A stretch of DNA of 50,969 nucleotides from Tepidimonas thermarum (GTDB taxonomy: Bacteria > Pseudomonadota > Gammaproteobacteria > Burkholderiales > Burkholderiaceae_C). The translations under genes were made by a program, and so were the position numbers. Where the stretch lies: contig NZ_VJOL01000013.1 in NCBI RefSeq assembly GCF_007556705.1, forward strand, positions 1 to 50,969, in the 5' to 3' direction. Positions 1-10,289 of the stretch are shown here, piece by piece (position 1 is the stretch's first letter; the number at the start of each line of letters is the position of its first letter). A model generated the notes under the pieces. It was not told the origin of the DNA and did not search any database. It saw only the letters and a program-made list of their open reading frames with translations.

Positions 1-126
1 CGCAGCTTCGCTCCACGCTTCCTCCCCACAATCGGTCACCCTCTTGCAGTTGCGCTTCGCTTCGTTCGCTGTGATCAACTTACGGGAGGACTTTCACCTC
101 CAAGAGTGCGCCCGTGCCGGGCGCAC
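1..126 (-). mobile_element. 5' end of a group II intron (class C-like), cut by the window edge
   Basis: Read on the minus strand from 126 to 1, the sequence starts GTGCGCCCGGCACGGGCGCA and continues with a GGAGGTGAAAGTCCTCC hairpin. Group II introns begin with GUGYG, and the class C introns I know (for example that of Oceanobacillus iheyensis) open with nearly the same hairpin followed by a G(G)GUGA(A/G)AGUCC element. Only domain I sequence is inside the window; domains V/VI and any reverse transcriptase lie outside. The 5' end abuts an intrinsic terminator, the known target type of class C introns. The same sequence occurs inverted at the right edge. Confidence 0.75.
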
Positions 127-162
127 AAAAAAGAACCCCGGCCGCTAAAGGCGACCGGGGTT
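127..162 (-). terminator. Intrinsic terminator, minus strand
   Basis: On the minus strand an 8 bp GC-rich stem (AACCCCGG/CCGGGGTT, positions 155-162 with 134-141), extended inwards by CGC/GCG, is followed by CTTTTTT (133-127). It would end minus-strand transcription coming from the methyltransferase/rpoN side. The intron begins at the base after the T run. Confidence 0.8.
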
Positions 163-264
163 GCAAGCCTTTTGCTGTCACACACAAAGGCACCCGCTCA
201 GGGAGGAAAAGCGGGGAGCCGCGCGAACGGCTCAGGCATAAATTTACCACAAGCTGACAGCAAA
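127..264 (-). ncRNA. Candidate branched structured RNA ending at the terminator
   Basis: Positions 171-180 and 255-264 are a perfect 10 bp inverted repeat (TTTGCTGTCA/TGACAGCAAA). They enclose two perfect 6 bp hairpins that sit side by side (193-198 with 210-215, and 216-221 with 228-233). The result is a multi-branch junction. On the minus strand this is followed directly by the intrinsic terminator at 162-127. No open reading frame of interest overlaps it and I see no good promoter just upstream, so a 3'-UTR-derived small RNA of the methyltransferase transcript is one possibility. I do not recognise the family. The structure is seen; expression is inferred. Confidence 0.35.
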
Positions 265-309
265 TCGGTGGTGAAGTCGCAAAAAAGCCACTGTGTGCGC
301 GCAGAGACA

Positions 310-1518
310 CTATGTCTGCGCATTTTTATCGTTTCTGCCTTGCAGGTCGAACCGCAGCAGGCGGCATTCGATGGGCCCGTTGAACAGCGGTACGCGTCGG
401 CTGGCCTGCAGCCGCAGGCGGCGCGGCAGTTCCCGATCGGGCGTCAGCACCCAGGCCGTCCAGCCGCCGAAATGCGACTTCCAGTGCGCGGCCAGCCGTT
501 CGTAAAACACATCCGCGCCCAGGCCTCCGGCCACGCCCGCGGCCTCGATGCGCTCGCCATACGGCGGGTTGAGCAGCAGCACGCCCGCATGGGGGCTGGG
601 CGGGAGGCGCTGCAGGGCGTCGCCGCCGCGAAATTCGACGGCGCCGCCCACGCCCGCGCGCTCGGCGTTGCGGCGCGCGAAGTCCACCATGCGAAACGAC
701 ACGTCGCTGCCATAGGCGATGGGCGGTGTGTCCTTGGGCCAGCGGCGCTCGGCGGCCCGCGCCTGCTCGCGCAGCGCCGCCCAACGCGCCGCATCGTGTG
801 GCAGCAGCCGCTCGAAGGCAAAGCGCCGCTGGCGCCCCGGCGCCATCCCCAGGGCGATCTGGGCGGCTTCGATGACCAGCGTGCCGCTGCCGCAGCAGGG
901 GTCGAACAGCGGCACCGGCGCGCCATCGGCCGTGCGGCCGGTCCAACCCGTGGCCGCGATCATGGCCGCGGCCAGTGTCTCCTTGAGGGGGGCGTCGCCC
1001 TTGTCGGTGCGCCAGCCACGCTTGAACAGCGGCTCGCCGCTGGTGTCCAGCGCCAACGTCAGCGTGTCGGCGCCCAGGTGGAGGTGCACGCGCACGTCGG
1101 GGCGCGCGGTGTCCACGCTGGGCCGCGCCCCGCAGCGCGCGCGCAGCCGGTCGCACACGGCGTCTTTGACGCGCAGCGCCGCAAAGTTGAGGCTGCGCAG
1201 CGGGCTGCGCTGCGCGGTGACCTCGACCTTGATCGTGCGCTGCGGTGTAAACCACTGCTCCCACGCCACGGCCGCTGCGGCGGCATAGAGGTCGTCCTCA
1301 TGGCGGTAGGGGCCCTCCCACAGGCGCAGCAGCACGCGCTGCGCGATGCGGCTGTGCAGGTTGAGCCGCAGCACCGTGTCCCAGTCGCCGCGCAGCCCGA
1401 CGCCGCTGCGCCCGACGGTCAGCGCAGCGGGTGCGAGCCCGCTCAGGCGGGTGACCTCGTCGGCCAAAAAGGGGGCGGTGCCGCCCGCGCAGGGCAGATA
1501 CAAATCGAAGCTGGACAT
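310..1518 (-). CDS. THUMP-domain class I RNA methyltransferase, RlmL-like
   Basis: The 402-residue protein begins MSSFDLYLPC, has an N-terminal THUMP-like part, and carries a Rossmann SAM-binding motif (DPCCGSGTLVIEAA) and a catalytic NPPYGER motif. This is the architecture of the N-terminal half of RlmKL, which makes m2G2445 in 23S rRNA; the RlmK half is absent, as is usual outside Gammaproteobacteria. The start at 1518 was chosen because the conserved THUMP sequence begins there; an in-frame extension to 1602 is low-complexity and overlaps rpoN. It lies 8 bp downstream of rpoN, so the two are probably co-transcribed. The exact rRNA target is inferred from family resemblance. Confidence 0.85.
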   Translation of the reverse strand: MSSFDLYLPCAGGTAPFLADEVTRLSGLAPAALTVGRSGVGLRGDWDTVLRLNLHSRIAQRVLLRLWEGPYRHEDDLYAAAAAVAWEQWFTPQRTIKVEVTAQRSPLRSLNFAALRVKDAVCDRLRARCGARPSVDTARPDVRVHLHLGADTLTLALDTSGEPLFKRGWRTDKGDAPLKETLAAAMIAATGWTGRTADGAPVPLFDPCCGSGTLVIEAAQIALGMAPGRQRRFAFERLLPHDAARWAALREQARAAERRWPKDTPPIAYGSDVSFRMVDFARRNAERAGVGGAVEFRGGDALQRLPPSPHAGVLLLNPPYGERIEAAGVAGGLGADVFYERLAAHWKSHFGGWTAWVLTPDRELPRRLRLQASRRVPLFNGPIECRLLRFDLQGRNDKNAQT

Positions 1519-1526
1519 GGGATCGG

Positions 1527-3098
<1,572 letters not shown>

Positions 3099-3102
3099 GG
3101 CG

Positions 3103-3858
3103 CTACAGACGGAAGTGCTCGCCCAGGTAGACGCGGCGCACCTCGGCGTTGGCAACGATGTCGGCGGGCGTGCCGTGCGCGAGCACCTGCCCCTCGCTGA
3201 TGATGTAGGCGTGGTCGCAGATGCCCAGCGTCTCGCGCACGTTGTGGTCCGTGATCAGCACGCCGATGCCGCGCGCCTTCAGAAACCCGATGATGCGCTG
3301 GATTTCGATGACGGCAATCGGGTCGATGCCGGCAAACGGCTCGTCGAGCAGGATGAAGCGGGGCTGCGCGGCCAGCGCGCGCGCGATCTCGACGCGGCGG
3401 CGCTCCCCGCCCGACAGGGCAGGCGCGGGGGCTTCGCGCAGGTGGTCGACCTGCAGTTCCGCCAGCAGCGCATCCAGCCGTTGGCGCAGCACCGGTTCGG
3501 ACAGCGGCCGTCCGGCGTCGTCGCGCTGCAGTTCGAGCACCGCGCGCAGGTTTTGCTCCACCGTCAGTTTGCGAAAGATCGACGCCTCCTGCGGCAGGTA
3601 GCCCAGTCCCAGCCGGGCGCGCCGGTGGATGGGCAAATGCTCGGCGCGCGTGTCGTCGATCCAGATCCGCCCGGCGTCGGCGCGCACCAGGCCGACGATC
3701 ATGTAAAACGAGGTCGTTTTGCCCGCGCCGTTGGGGCCGAGCAGGCCGACCACTTCCCCGCTGCGCACCTGCAGCGAGACATCGCGCACGACCAGGCGCC
3801 GCCCGTAGCGTTTTTGCAGGCCTTCGGCGCGCAGGTGGCTCGCGGGCGTGGCGGTCAC
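3103..3858 (-). CDS. lptB: LPS export ABC transporter ATP-binding protein
   Basis: The 251-residue ATPase powers lipopolysaccharide extraction from the inner membrane together with LptFG and LptC. It shows Walker [10 protein letters not shown] (residues 41-49), signature LSGGERRR (149-156), Walker [12 protein letters not shown] (169-179) and the switch histidine in TDHNVRE. The start is a GTG whose first bases overlap the lptA stop as GTGA (3855-3858), indicating translational coupling. A longer in-frame reading runs antisense-like through lptA and is not supported. Confidence 0.96.
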   Translation of the reverse strand: MTATPASHLRAEGLQKRYGRRLVVRDVSLQVRSGEVVGLLGPNGAGKTTSFYMIVGLVRADAGRIWIDDTRAEHLPIHRRARLGLGYLPQEASIFRKLTVEQNLRAVLELQRDDAGRPLSEPVLRQRLDALLAELQVDHLREAPAPALSGGERRRVEIARALAAQPRFILLDEPFAGIDPIAVIEIQRIIGFLKARGIGVLITDHNVRETLGICDHAYIISEGQVLAHGTPADIVANAEVRRVYLGEHFRL

Positions 3859-4496
3859 GGCCGGCGCTCCAACCGGTCGCTGGGGGTCAGGGCGGGTGGC
3901 GGCGTATCCGGCCCCGGGTTGGTGGCGGCGGGATCGGCCTTGCGCGGCGACAACAGCGCGCGCACGCGCCCGCCGGGGTTGTCCGCGGCCGGTCGGCTGC
4001 GGTCGCCATCGACGGTGAAAGTGTCGCTGCGGTTGTCGTACACGATCAGCGCGCCTTGGGTGCGGTCGCTCAGCACCGTGCCGCGGTAGCGGCGCAGCTC
4101 GGCCTGCCCCACGAAGGTCACGCGGTCGGCGGCGCCGTCGTACTCGATGCGCTCGGCTTCGCCTTCCAGGTATTCGTCCACCCCCTCGCGCTTTTGGCGG
4201 TAAAACGCGCGCGCGGCGCCGTTGCCCAGCGCGATGCCGAACTGCTGGCCTTGCGCATCCTGTCGGACTTCGACCTGGTGCGCGCGGATGCGTATCGTGC
4301 CCTTGCTGATGACCACCTGGCCGGTGAAGACGCTGGTCTGCCGCGCATCGTCGTAGCGCAGCGCATCGGCCTCGACCTGCATCGGCGCGTTGCGGTCGGC
4401 ACGCTCGGCGTGCGCGGCCAAGGGGGCGCCCGCCAGGAGTGCGAGGGCGATCAGGCCGGTGGGGCGCAGGACGCGGTGGCGGGCAGCAACGGGCAC
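3855..4496 (-). CDS. lptA: LPS transport periplasmic protein LptA
   Basis: The 213-residue protein has a signal peptide (about residues 1-30, ending AAHA) and an OstA/LptA-type beta-jellyroll domain (motifs such as [12 protein letters not shown] and [11 protein letters not shown]). It forms the periplasmic bridge that carries LPS to LptDE. I chose the GTG at 4496 because GGAGCAAATTCC sits just before it and it gives a compact signal peptide; a start at 4547 is open but adds an unlikely extension. Upstream lies dsbA, not lptC and kdsC as in many relatives, so lptC must be elsewhere. Confidence 0.92.
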   Translation of the reverse strand: MPVAARHRVLRPTGLIALALLAGAPLAAHAERADRNAPMQVEADALRYDDARQTSVFTGQVVISKGTIRIRAHQVEVRQDAQGQQFGIALGNGAARAFYRQKREGVDEYLEGEAERIEYDGAADRVTFVGQAELRRYRGTVLSDRTQGALIVYDNRSDTFTVDGDRSRPAADNPGGRVRALLSPRKADPAATNPGPDTPPPALTPSDRLERRP

Positions 4497-4584
4497 GGAA
4501 TTTGCTCCTATCGTTCGGAGCGATTGTGCCACGCTCCCGCCGCGCACGCGCGACCCCGCACCGGGGCGTGCGCCGCAACGCGCG

Positions 4585-5220
4585 TCACGCCTGGCGCACG
4601 CGCGCGATCAGGGCGTCGGCGACGGTCAGCGTGCGCGCCGCCTGTCCGGGCACCAGGTAGCGGCCGGCGATGCCCAGCGACGGCGTGGCGTCCACTTCGT
4701 AGGCGTCTTGCAGCTGCAGCGCGCGCTTGACCTTGCCACTGACGCCAAACGACTGGTAGGTCTGGGCAAACTGCTGCCGGTCCACCCCTTGCTGGGCAGC
4801 CCAGGCGATGACGGCGTCGGCGGTGTTGAAGCGCGCCCGCTCCTCGTGCACGGCTTTGAAGGCTTTTTCGTGCAAATCGCCCAAGCGCCCCAGCGCCTCG
4901 AGCGTGTAGTACAGGCGCTGCATGGGCTCGAACGCGGCATTGAAGCCCACCGGCACGCGCCGCACCACGATTTCCTTGGGCAGCTTGCGCATCCAGTCGG
5001 TCATCAGCGGCTCGAACCGGTAGCAGTGGATGCAGCTGTAGGCAAAGAACTCCAACACCTCGACCTGGCCGGGGCCGGTGTCCACGGGGACGGGCTTGGC
5101 CAGGCGGCGGTATTCCGTGCCCTCACGCAGGGAGTCTTGCGCGTGCGCCGCTGGCAGCACGGTGGCAGCGGCCCAACCCAGGGCGATGGTGTGAAAGTGG
5201 CGGCGTTGCATGGCAGGCAT
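4585..5220 (-). CDS. dsbA: Thiol:disulfide interchange protein DsbA
   Basis: This is a 211-residue periplasmic oxidoreductase that introduces disulfide bonds into exported proteins. It has a signal peptide (to about AAHA, residue 27), the redox motif C63-I-H-C66 within EFFAYSCIHCY, and the cis-proline segment VDATPSLGIAG. The start at 5220 was chosen for the signal peptide; a second ATG lies three codons in (5211) and neither has a strong ribosome site. It closes the run argS-SPOR protein-dsbA, an arrangement shared by many Burkholderiales. Confidence 0.93.
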   Translation of the reverse strand: MPAMQRRHFHTIALGWAAATVLPAAHAQDSLREGTEYRRLAKPVPVDTGPGQVEVLEFFAYSCIHCYRFEPLMTDWMRKLPKEIVVRRVPVGFNAAFEPMQRLYYTLEALGRLGDLHEKAFKAVHEERARFNTADAVIAWAAQQGVDRQQFAQTYQSFGVSGKVKRALQLQDAYEVDATPSLGIAGRYLVPGQAARTLTVADALIARVRQA

Positions 5221-5308
5221 CGGGGGCAAAACAGTCCGGAAAGTCGTGTGGGCGCGTGCAGCGTCGGTGGCCGTTGGAGTGGTTGTCAGCGGGCGCGGTT
5301 CCCCGGCA

Positions 5309-5953
5309 TCAGCGCTGCACACGCACCAGCGCCGTTTCGATTTGTTTGGCGCGCAGGCGTTCCTGCATCACTTCGGCGTCCACCTTGTTGCCAAACGGCC
5401 CCAGCCGCACACGGTACATGCGCTGGCCAGCCTGTTCGCGTTCGCTGACCTTGGCGTCGAACCCCTGCAGGGCCAGGCGGGCGCGCTGGGCCTCGGCTTC
5501 TTCGGCGCTGCGAAACGCGCCCACCTGCACGAAGTACTGGAAAGGATCGACGGGCGCGTCACCCGCTGCGGCTTGGCCGGCGGCGGGCTGGGCGCTGGCC
5601 GTGCGTTGGCGGATCAGCTCGGCGATCGGGTCGGCCGCCTCCGCCGGGGCGCTGCTGCGCGCGGGCTCGCTGGCGTTGGCGGGGGGCTCGTTGGCCGCTG
5701 ACGGCGCGCCCTCCGGCTTGGCGGCCGACAACCCGGCGTTGGGGTTCCACTGGCGCAGCCGCTGCGCTTCGGTTTCGGGCTGCGTGGGCTTGCGCTGCAC
5801 CCCACGGTCCACCAGCGGGATCGGCACTTTGGTGACGTAGACCGCGACGGCCAGCGCCGCGCCGATGCCAACCACCAGCCCGAGCATGAAACCCAGCAGC
5901 GTGCCGCCGCGCTGGCCGCGGCGGGCGGGGGACGAAACGGGAGAGGGGGCCAT
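5309..5953 (-). CDS. SPOR domain protein, FtsN-like
   Basis: The 214-residue protein has a short cytoplasmic tail, one transmembrane helix (about residues 19-40), a proline/alanine-rich periplasmic linker, and a C-terminal SPOR domain (about 138-212, beginning FQYFVQVGAFRSAEEAEAQR). SPOR domains bind denuded peptidoglycan at the septum, so a role in cell division like FtsN is likely. An ACGGAG sequence precedes the ATG. It starts 30 bp after argS and is probably in its operon. Whether it is the true FtsN cannot be proved from sequence alone. Confidence 0.88.
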   Translation of the reverse strand: MAPSPVSSPARRGQRGGTLLGFMLGLVVGIGAALAVAVYVTKVPIPLVDRGVQRKPTQPETEAQRLRQWNPNAGLSAAKPEGAPSAANEPPANASEPARSSAPAEAADPIAELIRQRTASAQPAAGQAAAGDAPVDPFQYFVQVGAFRSAEEAEAQRARLALQGFDAKVSEREQAGQRMYRVRLGPFGNKVDAEVMQERLRAKQIETALVRVQR

Positions 5954-5983
5954 CGCAAACTCCGTGGGGTCAGCGGCGCGCGC

Positions 5984-7666
5984 TCACATCGACTCGGGGG
6001 CTGACACGCCCAGCACGCGCAGCCCGCTGCGCAGCACCTGTGCGGTGGCGGCCACCAGCGCCAGCCGGGCGCGCTTGACGGTTTCGTCTTCCACCAGGAT
6101 GCGCTCGGCGTCGTAGTAGCTGTGGTAGGCCGCGGCCAGCTCGCGCAGGTAGAAGGTCACGTCGTGCGGCGCGAAGTCGGCGGCGGCGGCCGCGAGCACC
6201 TCGGGGTAGCGCGCCAGCTGCAGCATGAGCGCCTGCGCGGCCGGGGTGTCGAGCGGACCGAGGTCGGCCTCGGCCAGCGTGGCCGGGTCGCCGCCCTGCG
6301 TGCGCCACTGGGCCAGCACCGAGCAGATGCGCGCGTGCGCATACTGCACGTAATACACCGGGTTGTCGTTGTTTTGCTGGACCGCCAGATCGACGTCGAA
6401 GGTGTATTCGGTGTCGGGCTTGCGTGACAGCAGAAAGAAGCGCACCGCGTCCTTGCTGGTCCACTCGATGAGGTCGCGCAGCGTCACGTAGCTGCCCGCG
6501 CGCTTGGAGATCTTGACCTCCTGCCCGCCGCGCACCACGCGCACCATGGTGTGCAGCACATAGTCCGGGTAGCCGGGCGGGATGCCCAGGCCCACGGCCT
6601 GCAGGCCGGCGCGCACGCGCGCGATGGTGCCGTGGTGGTCGGTGCCCTGGATGTTGATGACCTTGGTGAAGCCGCGCTCCCACTTGGTGATGTGGTAGGC
6701 CACGTCCGGCACGAAGTAGGTGTAGGTGCCGTCGGACTTGCGCATCACCCGGTCCTTGTCGTCGCCGTACTCGGTGGTGCGCAGCCACAGCGCGCCGTCC
6801 TTCTCGTAGGTCTTGCCGGCGTCGATCAGGCGTTGCACGGTTTGGGCCACGCGGCCGCTGCTGTACAGGCTCGACTCCAGGTAGTACTGGTCAAAGCGCA
6901 CCGCAAACGCCTTGAGGTCGAGGTCCTGTTCGCGGCGCAGGTAGGCCACGGCAAACTGGCGGATGCCGTCCAGATCGTTGACGTCGCCGCTGGCGGTGTA
7001 GGTGCGGTCGTCGGCCTGGACGGTCTTGCGGGCCAAAAAGTCGTCGGCGATGTCCTGGATGTAGTCGCCGTTGTAGGCGGCCTCCGGCCACTGCGGATCG
7101 CCGGGGCGTACGCCCTGGGCGCGCAGCTGCACCGAGCGCGCCAGCGTCTCGATTTGCACGCCCGCGTCGTTGTAGTAGAACTCGCGGTGCACCTGCCAGC
7201 CCTGGGTCTCGAACAGGTTGCAGATCGCGTCGCCCAGCGCCGCCTGGCGCCCGTGCCCCACGTGCAGCGGCCCGGTTGGGTTGGCCGAGACGAACTCCAC
7301 CAGCACCCGCTGACCGTTGGGCGGGCGGTGGCCGTAGCGGTCACCCGCGGCCAGCACCTCGCGCACCACCTGCTGTTTGGCCGCCGGCCGCAGGCGCAGG
7401 TTGATGAAGCCGGGGCCAGCGATGTCCAGCGCCGCCACCCAGCGCTCGAACGCGGGCTGGGCCTGCAGCCGCTCCACCAGGGTCTGCGCGATGGCGCGCG
7501 GGTTGCTGCCCAGCGGTTTGGCCAGTTGCAGCGCGGCGGTGATGGCCAAGTCCCCGTGCGCGGCGACCTTGGGTTGTTCGAAAGCGGCGCGCGCCGCCGC
7601 GCCAGGCAGCAACGCTTCCAGCTCGGCGGCCAGGGCGCCGAGCAGTTCGTTTTTGACGGTTTGCAT
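5984..7666 (-). CDS. argS: Arginyl-tRNA synthetase
   Basis: This class I synthetase of 560 residues charges tRNA-Arg. It shows the ArgRS N-terminal Add1-type domain, the HIGH motif as HVGHGR (135-140) inside [14 protein letters not shown], a KMSKS-region equivalent [13 protein letters not shown], and the C-terminal DALR anticodon-binding domain ending in [12 protein letters not shown]. The ATG at 7666 ([10 protein letters not shown]) fits the family; a further 13 in-frame codons upstream are low-complexity. It heads the argS-SPOR-dsbA group. Confidence 0.97.
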   Translation of the reverse strand: MQTVKNELLGALAAELEALLPGAAARAAFEQPKVAAHGDLAITAALQLAKPLGSNPRAIAQTLVERLQAQPAFERWVAALDIAGPGFINLRLRPAAKQQVVREVLAAGDRYGHRPPNGQRVLVEFVSANPTGPLHVGHGRQAALGDAICNLFETQGWQVHREFYYNDAGVQIETLARSVQLRAQGVRPGDPQWPEAAYNGDYIQDIADDFLARKTVQADDRTYTASGDVNDLDGIRQFAVAYLRREQDLDLKAFAVRFDQYYLESSLYSSGRVAQTVQRLIDAGKTYEKDGALWLRTTEYGDDKDRVMRKSDGTYTYFVPDVAYHITKWERGFTKVINIQGTDHHGTIARVRAGLQAVGLGIPPGYPDYVLHTMVRVVRGGQEVKISKRAGSYVTLRDLIEWTSKDAVRFFLLSRKPDTEYTFDVDLAVQQNNDNPVYYVQYAHARICSVLAQWRTQGGDPATLAEADLGPLDTPAAQALMLQLARYPEVLAAAAADFAPHDVTFYLRELAAAYHSYYDAERILVEDETVKRARLALVAATAQVLRSGLRVLGVSAPESM

Positions 7667-7714
7667 AGCAGGAATTGTAGGTGGCGGGGCGCGGGGTGGG
7701 CGCACCCTTGGCCA

Positions 7715-8710
7715 CTACGCGCCGGCGCGCCGGGCCCCCCGCTGCGCGGCCAGCACGCACAGCAGGTCGCACGCCACGTGCGCGGCGGCCAGCGCGGTGA
7801 TGTCGGCGTGGTCGTACGGCGGGGCCACCTCCACCACGTCCATGCCCACCAGGTTCACCGGCACCAGGCCGCGCACGATGTGCAGCGCCTGCGCGCTGCT
7901 CAGGCCGCCGGCCACCGGGGTGCCGGTGCCGGGCGCGTGCGCCGGGTCCAGGCAGTCGATGTCGAAGGTCACATAGGCCGGGCGGTCGCCGACGATGGCC
8001 AGCACCTGTTGCAGGGCCCAGTCGGCCCCGCGCGCGTGCACCGTGGGCGCATCCAGCACGTGCAGGCCCATGAAATCGTCGTTCCAGGTGCGGATGCCGA
8101 TCTGCACCGAATGCGCGGGGTCGATCAAACCCTCGCGCACCGCCTTGTAAAACATCGTGCCGTGGTTGAGCGAGTCGGGGCTGTCGTCGGGCCAGGTGTC
8201 GCAGTGGGCGTCGAAGTGGATCAGCGCCAGCGGCTTGCCCCAGCGCTCGGCGTGCGCCTGCAGCAGCGGGTAGGTGATGAAGTGGTCACCGCCCAGGGTG
8301 AGCATGCGCGCCCCGCTGGCCAGGATGCGCCGCGCGTGGTCGCGGATGGCGCCGGGGATGGTGTGCGGGTTGTGCGCATCCAGCCAGCAGTCGCCGGCGT
8401 CCACCACCGCCAGCGTCTCGAAGGGGTCGAAGCCCCAGGGAAACGGCTTGAGCTCGGCCAGCTGCACGCTGGCGGCCCGGATGGCCGCCGGCCCCAGCCG
8501 CGCCCCGGGCCGGAAGGTGGTGGCCAGGTCCAGGGGAATGCCGCTGACCACCACATCGGCACCCGTCCAGTCGCGCGTGTAGGTGCGACGCAAAAAGCTC
8601 AGCACGCCGGCGTAGGTCATCTCGGGCCAGCTGCCCAGCAGGCCGGGGCGGCGGATGGCGCCGTCACCGGCGGCGGGCGCTTCGGGGAGGGTGGGCGATG
8701 GGGCGCTCAT
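7715..8710 (-). CDS. speB: Agmatinase (ureohydrolase family)
   Basis: This roughly 331-residue metal-dependent ureohydrolase probably hydrolyses agmatine to putrescine and urea. The manganese-binding signatures are complete: LGGDHF, HFDAHCDTW and DIDCLDPAHAPGTGTP. Related enzymes (guanidinobutyrase, guanidinopropionase) share these motifs, so substrate is inferred from closeness to proteobacterial SpeB. Two start codons nine bases apart (8719 and 8710) are possible; neither has a clear ribosome site. It lies apart from argS by 48 bp in the same orientation. No arginine decarboxylase is in the window. Confidence 0.88.
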   Translation of the reverse strand: MSAPSPTLPEAPAAGDGAIRRPGLLGSWPEMTYAGVLSFLRRTYTRDWTGADVVVSGIPLDLATTFRPGARLGPAAIRAASVQLAELKPFPWGFDPFETLAVVDAGDCWLDAHNPHTIPGAIRDHARRILASGARMLTLGGDHFITYPLLQAHAERWGKPLALIHFDAHCDTWPDDSPDSLNHGTMFYKAVREGLIDPAHSVQIGIRTWNDDFMGLHVLDAPTVHARGADWALQQVLAIVGDRPAYVTFDIDCLDPAHAPGTGTPVAGGLSSAQALHIVRGLVPVNLVGMDVVEVAPPYDHADITALAAAHVACDLLCVLAAQRGARRAGA

Positions 8711-8768
8711 GCGCGCCATTATCGACCGGCGGCCGATCGCTTGGGTGGCGCTGGATGGCCCGTGCGCG

Positions 8769-9149
8769 TCATCCGCGTGCCGGCGTCCACGCGTGCGCGC
8801 GCAAGTCGTCCAGGGTGACGAAGTCCAGCGCGCGCTCGTGGCAGCTCTCCAGGATCACGGGCGGGGCCACGCCGGCGTCGAGCGCCTCCTTCCAGCGCAG
8901 CGCGCACAGGCACCAGCGGTCACCGGGCTTCAGGCCCGCAAAGCGCCATTCGGGGCGTGGGGTGATCAGATCGTTGCCGCGCTGCCGCGAAAACGCCAGA
9001 AACTCCGCCGTCACCTTGGCGCAGATGACGTGCGAGCCGGTGTCGTCCGACGCGGTGTGGCAGCAGCCGTCGCGAAAGTAGCCGGTCAGCGGATCGTAGG
9101 AGCAGGCGCGCAGCGGGCCGCCGAGGACGTTGCGGGCGGAGGTGGTCAT
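8769..9149 (-). CDS. DUF2237 family protein
   Basis: This 126-residue soluble protein begins MTTSARNVLGG. The pattern of the family is clear: an N-terminal NVLG-PL-AC segment, a GYFRDGCC motif with paired cysteines, DDTGSHVICA, and GDRWCLCALRW. The function of the family is unknown; the conserved cysteines suggest metal or redox chemistry. It precedes speB by about 60 bp in the same direction and may be co-transcribed with it. Confidence 0.85.
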   Translation of the reverse strand: MTTSARNVLGGPLRACSYDPLTGYFRDGCCHTASDDTGSHVICAKVTAEFLAFSRQRGNDLITPRPEWRFAGLKPGDRWCLCALRWKEALDAGVAPPVILESCHERALDFVTLDDLRAHAWTPARG

Positions 9150-9272
9150 GGGTAGCAAGGCGGACGGGAGGTCGCAGGTCCCAACGCAAGCGACATCGAC
9201 ATGGCAGCCGATGCTAGCGCCGGCGCAAAACCCTGCCGTCCTGCGGGGTCGCCCGGGGCCGGCTGGGAACGA

Positions 9273-10175
9273 TCAGGCCAGCGGCGCCAGGCAGGCGCGC
9301 GCAGCCTCGCGGATGGCGCGCGTGAGCCGCTGCGCCGTCGGCGGTTCGCGCTCCCAGTGTTGCCAGTACAGCGCCACGTCCACCACGGCGTCGGGCAGCA
9401 CCTCCTGCAGCGCCGGGCGGTGGGTGCGCGCCCGCAGGTGCAGCTCGGGCACCATGCCCCAGCCCAGGCCCAGCTCGATGGCGCGCTCGAACGCGTCCAC
9501 CGCAGGCATGAAGTGGCGCGGGTAGCGCGCAGCGCGCAGCCCAAAGTGCTGGCGCAGCCACACGTCCTGCAGCGCGTCTTTGCGGTTGAAGATCACGGCC
9601 GGCAGCGCCAGCAGCCGGTGCGGCGTGACGCGGCCGGCGGGGGTGCGGGCGCGCGCGGCCAGCGCCGGCGTGGCCACGCAGCGGTAGCGCATGATGCCCA
9701 GCGGCTCGGCCACGCAGCCGCGCATGGCGTCGGCGCGGGTGGTCACGCAGCCCATCACGCTGCCATTTTTGAGCAACTCGTGCGTGTGGTCCTGGTCGTC
9801 GATGGTCAAGTCCAGCAGCAGCCGCTGGCGCGCCAGCAACGCCGCGACGCCCGGCAAAAACCACGCGGCGGCCGAGTCGGCATTGATCGCCACGGGCACG
9901 CTCTGCCAGCGCTGCCCGGTGCTGCCACGCAAGCGCTCCAGCAGATCCGCTTCCATCAGTTGCACCTGCTTGACATGGGTCAGCAGCGCCTGTCCGGCCG
10001 GGGTGGCGCGCACGGTTTTGCCGCGCACCACCAGGCGCTGGCCCAGCTGTGCCTCCAGCGCCTTGATGCGCAGCGACACCGCCGCCACCGTCAGCGCCAG
10101 CGCCTGCGCGGCGGCGGAGAAGCTGCCGTGCTCCACCACGGCGCCCAGGGCCTCGAGTTGCTTGGCGTCCAGCAT
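9273..10175 (-). CDS. argP: LysR-type regulator of the ArgP/LysG (IciA) family
   Basis: The 300-residue protein has an N-terminal winged helix (LDAKQLEALGAVVEHGSFSA) and an LTTR effector domain. The sequence through residue 60 is characteristic of ArgP/LysG, which activates the basic amino acid exporter argO/lysE in response to arginine or lysine. It is transcribed divergently from a LysE-family exporter gene and the davBA lysine oxidation genes with a 114 bp gap. This strongly suggests that it controls them, with lysine as effector. The functional link is inferred from context and known LysG behaviour. Confidence 0.88.
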   Translation of the reverse strand: MLDAKQLEALGAVVEHGSFSAAAQALALTVAAVSLRIKALEAQLGQRLVVRGKTVRATPAGQALLTHVKQVQLMEADLLERLRGSTGQRWQSVPVAINADSAAAWFLPGVAALLARQRLLLDLTIDDQDHTHELLKNGSVMGCVTTRADAMRGCVAEPLGIMRYRCVATPALAARARTPAGRVTPHRLLALPAVIFNRKDALQDVWLRQHFGLRAARYPRHFMPAVDAFERAIELGLGWGMVPELHLRARTHRPALQEVLPDAVVDVALYWQHWEREPPTAQRLTRAIREAARACLAPLA

Positions 10176-10181
10176 GGCGAA

Positions 10182-10219
10182 AGTTTAAGAAAAACTTGAC
10201 GCCAGAAAAACAACGTCAA
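10182..10219. promoter_or_regulatory. Divergent operator region between argP and lysE
   Basis: Two inverted repeats lie back to back. AGTTT-N5-AAACT (10182-10196) is LTTR-like. TTGACG-N12-CGTCAA (10196-10201 with 10214-10219) is a perfect 6 bp repeat. Both sit in an AT-rich patch unusual for this genome, between the two divergent start codons. They are the obvious candidates for regulator binding and for the promoters. Confidence 0.5.
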
Positions 10220-10289
10220 AAGGGTTAAACCTGGCGCGCAGCCGCGGCACACTTCGGCGCAGTGTCTGGTTGCATTGAAGGAGTCCGTC

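Noticed and set aside
1-126. Inverted end repeats read as insertion sequence or transposon termini
   Set aside because: The copies point outwards, abut terminators, show no target duplication and open like a group II intron.
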